DNA of 35,438 bases from Sandarakinorhabdus glacialis. Its GTDB lineage: Bacteria > Pseudomonadota > Alphaproteobacteria > Sphingomonadales > Sphingomonadaceae. Position numbers and translations under genes: made by a program. Shown here piece after piece: positions 26,319 through 33,960 of this stretch. The notes beneath the pieces were generated by a model. That model had not been told where the DNA came from, made no database searches, and saw only the letters and a program-made list of their open reading frames with translations. Where the stretch lies: positions 1 to 35,438 of the forward strand of contig NZ_BMJM01000017.1 in assembly GCF_014643455.1 (NCBI RefSeq). The letters run 5' to 3'. Each line of letters begins with the position of its first letter. Position 1 is the first letter of the stretch.

Positions 26319-26810
26319 GACTTTATCGACGGCGGCGACAACGTCGTGCTTATCGGTGGTCCCGGCACCGGAAAATCGCACGTCGCCACCGCGCTGGGCA
26401 TCCAGGCAATCGAGCACCACCGCAAGAAGGTGCGGTTCTTTGCAACAGTCGATCTGGTCAATGCCCTCGAGCAGGAAAAGGCCATCAACAAAGACGGCCA
26501 GCTTGCCGAGCGCCTGCTGCGTCTCGACCTCATCATCCTCGACGAGTTGGGCTATCTGCCGTTCAGCCCGTCAGGCGGCGCCCTGCTGTTCCATCTGCTC
26601 AGCAAACTCTACGAGCGCACCAGCGTCGTCATCACCACCAACCTCAGCTTTAGCGAATGGGCCGAAGTGTTCGGCGATGCCAAGATGACCACCGCCCTGC
26701 TCGATCGCCTGACACATCATTGCCACATCCTCGAAACCGGCAATGACAGCTTCCGGTTCAGGGCAAGCGCTGCTGCACCCAAAACAAGAAAGGAAAAATC
26801 ACCGGCTTGA
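26319..26810 (+). pseudogene. istB fragment 2, C-terminal
   Basis: From [20 protein letters not shown] (Walker A) through [20 protein letters not shown], Walker [13 protein letters not shown], and [20 protein letters not shown] to [20 protein letters not shown] it is a clear IstB AAA+ domain. The N-terminal domain is missing; the frame can be extended to 26238 but without IstB similarity. It is more complete than fragment 1 and from a different IS21 lineage ([12 protein letters not shown] here). It is followed by an IS21 right end at 26845-26895. There is no istA, so it is a remnant. Confidence 0.85.
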
Positions 26811-26844
26811 CCCACAACCCGCAGCGCGGAACATAACTTCCACC

Positions 26845-26895
26845 CGGGTCAAATCTCAGAGAAAATCCCCGGTTACTTCTCAGTGGAAATCAACA
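26845..26895. repeat. IS21-family right end
   Basis: GGGTCAAATCTCAGAGAAAA then TTACTTCTCAGTGGAAATCA and ACA. Reverse complemented, it begins TGTTGATTTCCACTGAGAAG and contains two TCTGAGA/CTGAGA-type repeats, as IS21 ends do. It follows the istB fragment at the expected short distance and matches the solo end at 6330-6390. Confidence 0.7.
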
Positions 26896-26948
26896 AACAA
26901 ACCATAGATCGATTGTCGCACTGCTGAAAGTGCAGCGGCGCCCGAGCT

Positions 26949-28117
26949 TATACCAGCTCTCACTGACATTTACCCATGGGCCCATTGGCGCAGTCCGATG
27001 GACATGATGCGCCACGGCTGATCCGTGAGGCGGTTCCATGCGAAGCAGCAATGGTCGAGGATGTCGTCGTAGGATTTGAAGATGCGGTTCGACAGCCAGT
27101 TGTCGCGCATAAACTGCCAGACGTTTTCGACCGGGTTGAGCTCGGGGCATTTCGCCGGCAGCGGCAGCAGGGTGATGTTGGCCGGGATGACCAGACCCGC
27201 CGAGATGTGCCAGCCTGCCTGGTCAAGTATCAGCACGGCATGGGCACCGGGCGCCACTGAGGCAGATATCTCGGCGAGGTGGAGCGTCATCCCTTCAGTG
27301 GTGCAGCGGGGCAGGACGAGCGCCGCGCCTTTGCCCTCGGCCGGACATATCGCGCCGTAGATGTACGCCGACGTGGTGCGCTGGTCCTTGGGCGCCGAAG
27401 GCCGGGTCCCGCGCTTGGCCCAGCGGCGGGTGATGCCATTCTTCTGGCCAACCCGCGCCTCATCCTGCCACCACAGTTCTATGGGTGTCCCGCGAGGGAG
27501 CGCCGCCCGGATCGCTGCCACCTGGGCTGGGAAGTTTTTTTAAAAGCCGGGATGGCATCGGCGTCCTGCGTGTGGTGACGCGGGCGCGCCGTCAGCTTGC
27601 GGTAGCCCATGGCGCGCAGTTCGCGGCTCAGCGTCTGGGTGCTGATCGACACCGCGAACTCGTCTCGGATCCACTGCACAAGATCGACCAGTCTCCAGCG
27701 CACAACGCCGTGCGCTGCAGGGATGGGACCACTCTCGACAGCCGCCGCCAGCGCCGCTCGCTGGGTCGCATCGAGGCGCGGGCGGCCCCCGGGGGCTTTG
27801 CCATCGATCAGGCCATCAGGTCCGTCGCGGTTGAACCGCAGCACCCAGTCCCGCACCGTTTGCAGGCCCACCCCACCGGTGCGCGCCGCTTCGCTTCGGC
27901 TGCCGCCATCGTAAATCACCGCCAGCGCCAGAAGCCGGCGAACCTGCCCAGCATCGCGCCGAGATTGCGCAAGCCGCCGCAAATCCGTCGCCGTGAAGTC
28001 GTCCCGCAAACCCACCGCCGCAGCCATACCAACCTCCCTCGAAAGGAAAGGTTGAATCACATCACAACGCTCTTGGGAATCGCCCGCGTAAGTCAGGCTT
28101 CACAATCGTTGGTATTA
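26949..28117 (-). mobile_element. IS630-family insertion sequence
   Basis: About 1.17 kb around an IS630 transposase in two overlapping frames. The low-coordinate end reads TATACCAGCTCTCACTGACA and the other end reverse complemented reads TAATACCAACGATTGTGAAG then CCTGACTTAC; both share ATACCA and a CTGAC further in. TA at each outer edge fits the TA target of this family. Boundaries are approximate because the ends are only partly similar. Confidence 0.7.
26970..28027 (-). CDS. IS630-family transposase, split by -1 frameshift
   Basis: The first frame (28027 to about 27540) starts MAAAVGLRDDFTATDLRRLA after GGGAGGTTGGT and encodes the HTH domains (SRSEAARTGGVGLQTVRDWV; WIRDEFAVSISTQTLSREL). 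It leads to DADAIPAFKK and would then run into SQPRWQ. The second frame encodes the rest: NFPAQVAAIRAALP, then the DDE core with D in LWWQDEARVGQ, D in LILDQAGWH and E in CPELNPVENVWQF, ending at 26970. The switch lies on a run of seven A followed by C (minus strand of about 27535-27541). A -1 slip gives KKNFPAQ and restores the family sequence. It may be programmed frameshifting or a mutation. A start at 28060 is possible but adds only 11 residues. Confidence 0.82.
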
Positions 28118-28147
28118 GTTGTTTTTCCTCTTTTGTTCTCAAGACAA

Positions 28148-28318
28148 ATGACTCATGGAATCGTTGTGCCGATCCGCCCCAGCCAGCGTTGGTTCTACCA
28201 GATCGACTGGCGCAAGCTATCACAGGTGATCTGCTTTGATCGCGCCGGCGGGCGCTGCGGACGCTGCCAGCGACCGCATCGGCAGTTGAATACGTGCTTC
28301 CAATTACGATCGACGTGA
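28148..28318 (+). pseudogene. HNH-like/zinc-knuckle protein, N-terminal stub
   Basis: A 56-codon ORF starting MTHGIVVPIRPSQRWFYQID, followed by FDRAGGRCGRCQRPH. The pattern VPIRP...W...DW..LS..I.F.RA.GRC..C.RPH is seen at the start of small HNH-type proteins of alphaproteobacterial phages and islands. The CxxC after GR would be the first zinc pair. The second half (histidines and second CxxC) is missing and replaced by LNTCFQLRST. It lies just outside the IS630 element and near the phage packaging genes, so it may belong to the same degraded prophage. Confidence 0.45.
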
Positions 28319-28500
28319 TGGAAGCGTTCGGGCACGAAATAGTCGAGCGTCTGTCCGAGCAGACCAGCCTTGAAGAGCTTCTGCAGAGCATTGCCAGCCT
28401 CGTATTCTCGCGACAGGACATGGTGCGCCAGATCGACCTCGACTACTTCGAAGAGATACATCTGCGCGAAACAGTTCCCCACGAGGCCGCCTTCGATTGA
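28318..28500 (+). CDS. small acidic protein of unknown function
   Basis: A 60-residue ORF starting MEAFGHEIVERLSEQTSLEE and ending HLRETVPHEAAFD. It is predicted largely helical, acidic and without signal peptide or membrane segment. No family was recognised. Its ATG overlaps the stop of the preceding stub in TGATG, a typical coupling arrangement. It could be a small regulator or the C-terminal remnant of a larger protein. An antisense frame across the same stretch is longer but shows no domain. Confidence that it is a real gene is limited. Confidence 0.35.
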   Translation: MEAFGHEIVERLSEQTSLEELLQSIASLVFSRQDMVRQIDLDYFEEIHLRETVPHEAAFD

Positions 28501-28623
28501 ATCTGTGCGCTAAGCGCCATGTCAGCTTCCTCGATGAACATCCAAATACTCGTGCTAAGAGGTTCTGTATCCATGTAGCGAAGGTTGCGATTAATTATTG
28601 ATCCGCCGCTTCTCGCGCGTTGC

Positions 28624-30135
28624 TCATCTGCTAAACTTTTGTCCCTTTGGCCTGCCGGTGAGCGGATCACGTGCCTGGCGACCACGCCATCCCCGTGACC
28701 CGGTCCAGTGCAAAAACTGAGTGAGCGCATCGACCTGATCGTCGTGCTTCTTGTTGGGAAAGCCAAGCAGTTCCGCGCGCAGCTCGGCCAGCCAGTCGGC
28801 GGTTTCGGGGAGCAAGATCAGGCCAGCCTCAAGCTTGCCGCTCTGCGCCTCGACTCGGGTGTCCTTGTCGAGCGTCGGGTTATAGAGCCAGAGCTTGGTG
28901 CCGCAGCTGTGCTCGCGGCGTAGCTCTTGATACAACGGCTTGCCGGTGGCGGCATCCTCGATGATGATCGTCTCGGGCTGCCATTGCTGGGCCAGGCGTA
29001 TAACCTGTCGCTTGAGATCAGGATAATCCATCCGGCGGCGAAAGACATCGAGCAGGTGCCATTGGGTCCCCATAAATCCAAAGGTCAGACACACCGACCA
29101 GTCGCTGGTCGGCTCCGCTGTCATGGCCGTATCCCACGACTGGATAACCGCCTGATAGGCCAGGCGGGGTAGCAGCGCGTCATAGTGGCCGAACCATTCC
29201 CAGCGGATGCGGTTGCCACCGGGTGGCGTCGGGTTCTGCTGATATTGAGCTGAGAACGCTGCTGGTCCCATGTCGCGGCGCATGGTCTCCAGGGTTTCGC
29301 GGCTTTCGAGTGCCGGGGCCAGCACATCGCCGCGGGCGCGGCGGAACACTCCGCCAAAATAGCTCGGGATCTGCTGCGCTTCTTCAGCAATCGCTGGCAG
29401 GTTGAGATGATGGAAGTCGCCTTTGCTGAGCAGATGCGCAACAAAATCGTCCTCGTGAAGACGCTGCTGGATGGCGACGACGGCGCCGTGCTGCTTGTCG
29501 TTGAGGCGCGAGTAGAGGGTCTCGTCATAATAGGCCCGGGTCTGCTCGCGGACCCGTTCAGAGCGCGCGTCGCTGGCTTTCATCAGATCATCGATGATGA
29601 TCAGGTCGGCACCAAAGCCCGTCACTGCGCCGCCCGTCGACACGGCCTTAAAGCTGCCTCGCAGGCTGGTTTCAACTTCGAGCGCGGTGTCACGCATCGC
29701 GCTGACTCGGTAAAGTGGGAACAGCCTGCGGTAAGCCGGGCTCGCTGTAACGAGCCGAAAGTCGCGGGCGTGGCGCGCGGCCAGATCGCTGCCATAGCTG
29801 GCAACAACGATCTTCATCGACGGATCGCGGCCGAGCAAAAACGCCGGCAGAGCCACGGCCGCCGTCACCGACTTGAGATGGCGCGGCGGCACGGTGATGA
29901 TCTGGCGGGTGCGCTGGCCTGTAACGACTTGCTCAAGGGCAAAGCACATTGCCTCAAGGAACTGCGAAGATTTGAACGCACGCCCGGGGTGGAGCAGGTC
30001 AAAAACTAGGCGCATAAAGACATAGAAGTTGTCGCGGCGGAGCGCTTCGAGGCACGCGGCTTCGGAATGTGGGGCCTTGCTATGGCTGACCTCGCCTCGC
30101 GTGGCCTGTGCGTGCGCGCCTATCCCAAGCATCAC
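28624..30135 (-). CDS. phage terminase large subunit (TerL)
   Basis: A 503-residue DNA-packaging motor. The N-terminal ATPase has a Walker A-like TVPPRHLKS (residues 81-89) and Walker B LIIIDDL (Asp182-Asp183), with the coupling segment VVASYGSDLAARHARDF. The C-terminal RNase H-like nuclease has acidic residues in SWDTAM (Asp335), IIIEDAATG (Glu393-Asp394) and DDQVDAL (Asp465/466/469). Length and order fit TerL of tailed phages and gene transfer agents. It starts with GTG overlapping the DUF5681 stop as GTGA. No portal, protease or capsid gene follows; the next 500 bp hold only small ORFs and IS630. The module is therefore an orphan of a prophage. Confidence 0.93.
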   Translation of the reverse strand: MMLGIGAHAQATRGEVSHSKAPHSEAACLEALRRDNFYVFMRLVFDLLHPGRAFKSSQFLEAMCFALEQVVTGQRTRQIITVPPRHLKSVTAAVALPAFLLGRDPSMKIVVASYGSDLAARHARDFRLVTASPAYRRLFPLYRVSAMRDTALEVETSLRGSFKAVSTGGAVTGFGADLIIIDDLMKASDARSERVREQTRAYYDETLYSRLNDKQHGAVVAIQQRLHEDDFVAHLLSKGDFHHLNLPAIAEEAQQIPSYFGGVFRRARGDVLAPALESRETLETMRRDMGPAAFSAQYQQNPTPPGGNRIRWEWFGHYDALLPRLAYQAVIQSWDTAMTAEPTSDWSVCLTFGFMGTQWHLLDVFRRRMDYPDLKRQVIRLAQQWQPETIIIEDAATGKPLYQELRREHSCGTKLWLYNPTLDKDTRVEAQSGKLEAGLILLPETADWLAELRAELLGFPNKKHDDQVDALTQFLHWTGSRGWRGRQARDPLTGRPKGQKFSR

Positions 30136-30752
30136 ACTGGCTCTGCCGGGTCGGCGACAGCGCGGCAGGCCATTGCAAACAGCTCGTCGAGAACCTCACC
30201 GCCCTTCAACGGTGCGTCGTCGGAACCGGCTGCGGTATCGAGGGGCGCACCGCGATCGGCCGCGGGCGTGACGGGCCCGGCGTGTCTGAGCAACATCGCC
30301 AGCACCTTGAGGTCGCCCTCGGCCGCCTTGTTAGCGAGACGGAGCGCGGCAATCTCGCGTTTGGAAACCATAGTCTCGCGGCCGCGCTCGCGCATCACGA
30401 TCTTCTGGTTCAAGGCTTCATCCAGCAGCGTGTGAAAGTTCTTGGCGCCCTTGGGCCGGCCCTTGGGATTGCCCGAGCGCCCCGGCGCGAACGGTCGTCC
30501 TGTCGGTGGTTTGCCAAAACCCACGGCGTAACTCCGTTCAGCGCCGGTGACCGCGGTGACCGCGGCGGCCGCGGCGGCCGCGGCTGTCGTGGCAGTCGTG
30601 GCAATCGGTGCGGCGGCTGGCGGTGCGGTCTCTGGTCGTACGACCGCTGGCGGGGCGACCGTCCGCGCAGTTGTTCCCGCCGCCGGCACCGCCGTTGGCA
30701 CTGCAGCGAACCCGGACCGGGTGCGCTGCCGGATCTGCGGCGCCGCGGTCAT
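30132..30752 (-). CDS. DUF5681-domain protein, probable packaging partner
   Basis: A 206-residue protein. The first 75 or so residues are low-complexity Ala/Pro/Thr (poly-Ala run around residues 57-64), reflecting GCC/GCG repeats in the DNA near 30540-30600. The conserved part begins VGFGKPPTGRPFAPGRSGNP and continues KGRPKGAKNFHTLLDEALNQ, the DUF5681 motif (G.P....F..G.SGNPKGRPKG). Genes of this type commonly sit directly before terL, suggesting a small-terminase-like or DNA-binding role, which is not established. It overlaps its upstream neighbour by ATGA and its downstream neighbour by GTGA. Confidence 0.82.
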   Translation of the reverse strand: MTAAPQIRQRTRSGFAAVPTAVPAAGTTARTVAPPAVVRPETAPPAAAPIATTATTAAAAAAAAVTAVTGAERSYAVGFGKPPTGRPFAPGRSGNPKGRPKGAKNFHTLLDEALNQKIVMRERGRETMVSKREIAALRLANKAAEGDLKVLAMLLRHAGPVTPAADRGAPLDTAAGSDDAPLKGGEVLDELFAMACRAVADPAEPV

Positions 30753-32197
30753 GACGCCACCGCAGCGTTGTCGGTGCTGCGGGCTTCGGCCAGCGCTGCC
30801 AAAGTCAGGCCGCTTTCGACATGCATCGCCTTTTTGCCGGTGATCTGCTCCCAGCGCCGAATGGCGACATCGACATATTTGGGTTCCAGCTCGATGCAGC
30901 GGGCGCGTCGGCCCGTGCGCTCGGCTGCCATGATCGTTGTCCCTGAACCGCAGAATGGATCCAGGATGATCTCACCGCGGCGCGAGACGTCACGAATGGC
31001 ATCGGCCACCAGCGCTGTGGGTTTGACCGTGGGGTGCGCCGCCAGATCAGCCATGCGGCCTTTGCCAAAACTGTTGGCGCCGGCGTAGCTCCAGACGTTG
31101 GTGCGGTAGCGCCCCGTCTCGCCCAGCCCAAAATTGTTGGTGTGGGGTGCACGTCCCGACTTGTAGACAAACACCAGCTCGTGTTGCGACCTGTAGAAGG
31201 TTCCCATTCCCCCGGACGATTTTTTCCAAACGCACAGGTTCTTGAGTTCGCTATACGCCGCCGTGCCCGCCGCCAGCATCTCGCCCATGTGGCGAAAGTC
31301 CATGCACTGATAGTGGATGCTGCCGTCGACGCTGGCCGCCGCCAGCCGGAAAAAGACCGCGGTCAGGAAGGTTGTGAACTCGGTCTGCGACATCTCGCCC
31401 GAAGCCATCGCAAACTCGTCGTGCTTGATGGCGCCCAAGCCGCAGACATGGCCTTGGATCTTCACGTTATAGGGCGCATCTGAGAACACCATCCGGGCCT
31501 TTTCGGCACCCATCAGCGCGGCATAGGTCGCGGCATCTCGGGCATCGCCGCAGATCAGCCGGTGATCGGCGAGGATAAAGCAGTCACCCAGGCGGGTGGT
31601 CGACGGCACCGCCGCAGCATCGGGCACGACATCATCGGGGTCGGCATCGGTCGCGGCCGGCGCCAGCACGATGGCATCGATCTCGGCGGTAGCAAAGCCG
31701 GTGAGCTCGATCGAGAAGTCGAGATCGAGCACTGCCAGGTCGCCGAGCTCCAGGCGCAGCAGCTCGTCGTCCCAGCCCGACAGCTCGGCCAGGCGGTTAG
31801 CAGCGATCGCATAGGCGCGGCGCTGCGCCTCACTCAAGTAATCGATGCAGATTGTCGGCACCTCGATCATCCCCACCTCGCGCGCCGCCAGCAGCCGGCA
31901 GACCCCGGCCACGACGACCGCTGTTGCATCGACGAGGAGGGGATCAATGAAGCCGAACTCGGCAATGCTAGCAGCGACCTGCGTGATCTGCTTAGGCTTG
32001 TGACGGCGCAGCTGGCGCGCCGGTAGGGTCAGCGCATCGACCCGGCGATAGACGATTTGCAGCGGCGGGCCGCCAAGACCCCAATTTGATCCAGCGATTG
32101 CGGTAGGGACGGGGACTGCGACCGCAGGAACCGCTGCAACAGGTTGCAGCACTGGCCGCACGCGGGGACGAATAACGGGGGTTTCGGTAAGTGGCAT
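30749..32197 (-). CDS. ParB-domain DNA methyltransferase (beta-class)
   Basis: A 482-residue fusion. Residues about 48-145 form a ParB/Srx-like domain (ASIAEFGFIDPLLVD, then VVVAGVCRLLAAREVG); the usual GHGR motif is GVCR here. Residues about 200-465 form an N6-adenine/N4-cytosine methyltransferase. Motif IV is SDAPYNVKI (DAPY at 240-243, where DPPY is usual) and motif I is DPFCGSGTT (413-421), order IV then I as in the beta class. The conserved insert KHDEFAMASGEMSQTEF is typical of prophage methylases. AAAGGA lies upstream of the ATG at 32197. It is the first gene of the operon with DUF5681 and terL. It may modify phage DNA before packaging. Confidence 0.92.
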   Translation of the reverse strand: MPLTETPVIRPRVRPVLQPVAAVPAVAVPVPTAIAGSNWGLGGPPLQIVYRRVDALTLPARQLRRHKPKQITQVAASIAEFGFIDPLLVDATAVVVAGVCRLLAAREVGMIEVPTICIDYLSEAQRRAYAIAANRLAELSGWDDELLRLELGDLAVLDLDFSIELTGFATAEIDAIVLAPAATDADPDDVVPDAAAVPSTTRLGDCFILADHRLICGDARDAATYAALMGAEKARMVFSDAPYNVKIQGHVCGLGAIKHDEFAMASGEMSQTEFTTFLTAVFFRLAAASVDGSIHYQCMDFRHMGEMLAAGTAAYSELKNLCVWKKSSGGMGTFYRSQHELVFVYKSGRAPHTNNFGLGETGRYRTNVWSYAGANSFGKGRMADLAAHPTVKPTALVADAIRDVSRRGEIILDPFCGSGTTIMAAERTGRRARCIELEPKYVDVAIRRWEQITGKKAMHVESGLTLAALAEARSTDNAAVAS

Positions 32198-32703
32198 CGT
32201 GATATCCTTTGAACAATTGTGAAAACCCGATGCCGACGGGATGTCGGCGGCGGCGGTTCAAAAATGCTCGAAGGAATAATCCCCGTGCTGCTTAGCCTCT
32301 TACTAGGCGAATGGCACTGGGTTGCACAAGCCAAAAATAAGAAAGACCCATTGACGAACACTAGTATCCACCGTGAATACAAGTGTTCGGCAACGACCAA
32401 TCGCGATCGTTACAGTAATCGTGCCTCAGTATGTGTGCGTGGTACTCGAATGGCGCAGAATGGAAAACGTTCCCACCTTCCCCGCCCAGCGCAGGCGGGC
32501 AGATCGTTGATACGTCGCAGCCTTTGCTGCGCCATTCGTCACTCGGCTGTTCGCGTCCTGTCAGGCCGCTGTTGACGCCGGGGCATCCTCTGTTCGCGGC
32601 CAGAAATTCCGCTGTTCCGTGTGTAGCGGAACCAGGCCCTAACCTACTCAGACTACGCGAGCTTTTCTCGCCATCCGGTTCTCTGGCTGCCGTTCTTTCG
32701 CCG

Positions 32704-32744
32704 ATTCCGCTGTAAATCAGGCATTATCAGCGGAATTTACAGCG
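32704..32744. repeat. overlapping inverted repeat
   Basis: CGCTGTAAAT at 32708-32717 faces ATTTACAGCG at 32735-32744 exactly, and ATTCCGCTG at 32704-32712 faces CAGCGGAAT at 32728-32736 exactly. Both pairs use overlapping bases, so the DNA can form two alternative hairpins or offer a repeated operator. Its function is unknown. Confidence 0.65.
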
Positions 32745-32794
32745 AGACCAGTTCGCTCCAGACTGCGTCGCGCACCAAACAGCCCGCAGGGTCC

Positions 32795-32829
32795 GGGATT
32801 TGCCGGGATCAAGCGGGATTACGTGGGAT
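32795..32829. repeat. four GGGAT motifs phased at exactly 10 bp
   Basis: GGGAT occurs at 32795, 32805, 32815 and 32825, with spacers TTGCC, CAAGC and TACGT. A related CGGAATTTTCC follows at 32845. All motifs face the same side of the helix, which suggests a cooperative protein-binding array, though a chance or coding origin cannot be excluded. Confidence 0.6.
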
Positions 32830-32946
32830 TTTCCCCGCCTTTTGCGGAATTTTCCGGCCGGTACTGAGCGTCTCCGAGGCCACCCTCGTCTCTTGGTGTT
32901 TAGCTTTCCAAGCTACCTTAGAGCATAATCTCGAGGTGAGAATTCC

Positions 32947-32988
32947 TGCCCGCTGCACAAGCTGAACCAGCTTAGCGATGAGCGGGCA
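32947..32988. repeat. nested hairpin
   Basis: Outer arms TGCCCGCT (32947-32954) and AGCGGGCA (32981-32988) enclose inner arms AAGCTG (32959-32964) and CAGCTT (32968-32973) with a 3-nt loop. All arms pair exactly. No T-tract follows, so it is not a typical intrinsic terminator. Confidence 0.6.
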
Positions 32989-33247
32989 TTATCAACGCCG
33001 AGGCGCCGGCGAACAGCGGTTGCAACTATGCTAACACACTGTTGGGTTGTCAGCTTTGTGCCCCAAATTCCGCCGTTCCACGGCCCGACGCACGAGCCCG
33101 AAAGCTGCCGCGCTTAGCGGTACGGGAAAAACTCATCTGGACAGGAAACTGCCATGCGCAGGCGCTGCCGGTGTGGAAGCACAGGCTAGGCAAAGAACGT
33201 CACGATGTTAGCCGGCGGACGCAACGTGTGGTAGGCAGCTTGCGCCA

Positions 33248-33880
33248 ATGGACAAGCTGCTGCGTTTCTCTGACTACGATGTCTTCGCCTATGTCGTCAG
33301 CGGCTTTGCCGCGATCGTCGCCTGGGATCGGGTGTTCACGACCCACTACGTCGTTGGCGCGAAATGGTCGGTCCCCGACGGCATCATCGTGATCGTCGCG
33401 GCCTACGTTATCGGTCAGATCCTCGCCTCACCGTCGAGCTGGCTACTCGAGCGGAGGTTGGTGCGACGGGCGCTAGGCCGACCCGCCGATGTGCTCATGC
33501 AGGGCAAGCCGACCTCCGGCTGGCGCGGCGCGTTGGCGCGCTCGGTCCTGGCTGACTATTACGCTCCGCTCGACGCCGCGACCGCCGGCCGACTCCGTGA
33601 GCTGATGGATGCCGAAAGCATCAAGTCGGGAGAGGCGCTGTTCTGGCGCGCCTACCCCACGGCAAAGGCGCATCCTGTCGCTTACGCTCGCCTGGAAGCC
33701 TTCCTGAAGCTATATGGGTTCTGCCGAAACCTGGCATTCGTTGCGCTGATCGCCGCGGTTGCACTCGGCACTAGCGCCGCTGTTGCGGCGGCCCGCTCTG
33801 GAAGCGGAGCCGCGGTCTCCGAACACGCCGGCTGGGCGGCAATTGCCTTGATGATTGGCCTCGGCATGCTCCAGCGCTAG
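33248..33880 (+). CDS. multi-pass membrane protein, unknown function (C-terminus cut by amber codon)
   Basis: A 210-residue protein starting MDKLLRFSDYDVFAYVVSGF. Two hydrophobic segments lie at about residues 12-30 and 44-62 and two at about 163-185 and 192-208, with a roughly 95-residue cytoplasm-type domain between them (LVRRALGRPADVLMQGKPTS onwards). The family was not recognised. The frame ends at TAG 33878-33880 but continues open for 27 more codons, LKFHRLFAVEVLTTFVETLR then SKESVEP, to TGA at 33962-33964. That second stop overlaps the GTG of the MBL gene in GTGA. The continuation looks like a natural cytoplasmic tail, with TAG in the place of a Tyr or similar codon. The pairing with the MBL gene suggests a two-component module. 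Confidence 0.75.
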   Translation: MDKLLRFSDYDVFAYVVSGFAAIVAWDRVFTTHYVVGAKWSVPDGIIVIVAAYVIGQILASPSSWLLERRLVRRALGRPADVLMQGKPTSGWRGALARSVLADYYAPLDAATAGRLRELMDAESIKSGEALFWRAYPTAKAHPVAYARLEAFLKLYGFCRNLAFVALIAAVALGTSAAVAAARSGSGAAVSEHAGWAAIALMIGLGMLQR

Positions 33881-33960
33881 CTGAAGTTTCATCGCCTGTT
33901 CGCGGTGGAGGTGCTGACGACCTTTGTCGAGACGCTGCGCTCTAAGGAGTCGGTTGAGCC

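Larger units (their letters stand above)
32198..33247. other. 1-kb non-coding region with structured repeats
   Basis: No frame in this stretch shows a domain, a convincing ribosome-binding site or consistent codon use; the longest ORFs (around 32219-32575 and 33042-33392) are rich in Arg, Cys and Ser and look spurious. The region contains an inverted repeat near 32704-32744, a 10-bp-phased GGGAT array at 32795-32829 and a nested hairpin at 32947-32988. It lies between two divergently transcribed operons, so promoters for the methyltransferase and membrane-protein genes should be here, but no consensus pair was identified with confidence. Confidence 0.6.

Noticed and set aside
28062-28482. Minus-strand ORFs opposite the HNH-like stub and small acidic ORF
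   Set aside because: Composition is basic and Ser/Arg-rich without motifs; the plus strand has the recognisable zinc-knuckle start.
32219-32575. A 118-codon plus-strand ORF with a hydrophobic stretch
   Set aside because: It is rich in Arg, Cys and Ser, has no ribosome-binding site and no domain, and overlaps the promoter side of the methyltransferase gene.
32947-32988. Intrinsic terminator or integron attC site
   Set aside because: No T-tract follows the hairpin and the GTTRRRY/RYYYAAC boxes of attC are absent.
33042-33392. A 116-codon plus-strand ORF upstream of the membrane-protein gene
   Set aside because: It overlaps the start of the better-supported membrane protein out of frame and shows no family similarity.
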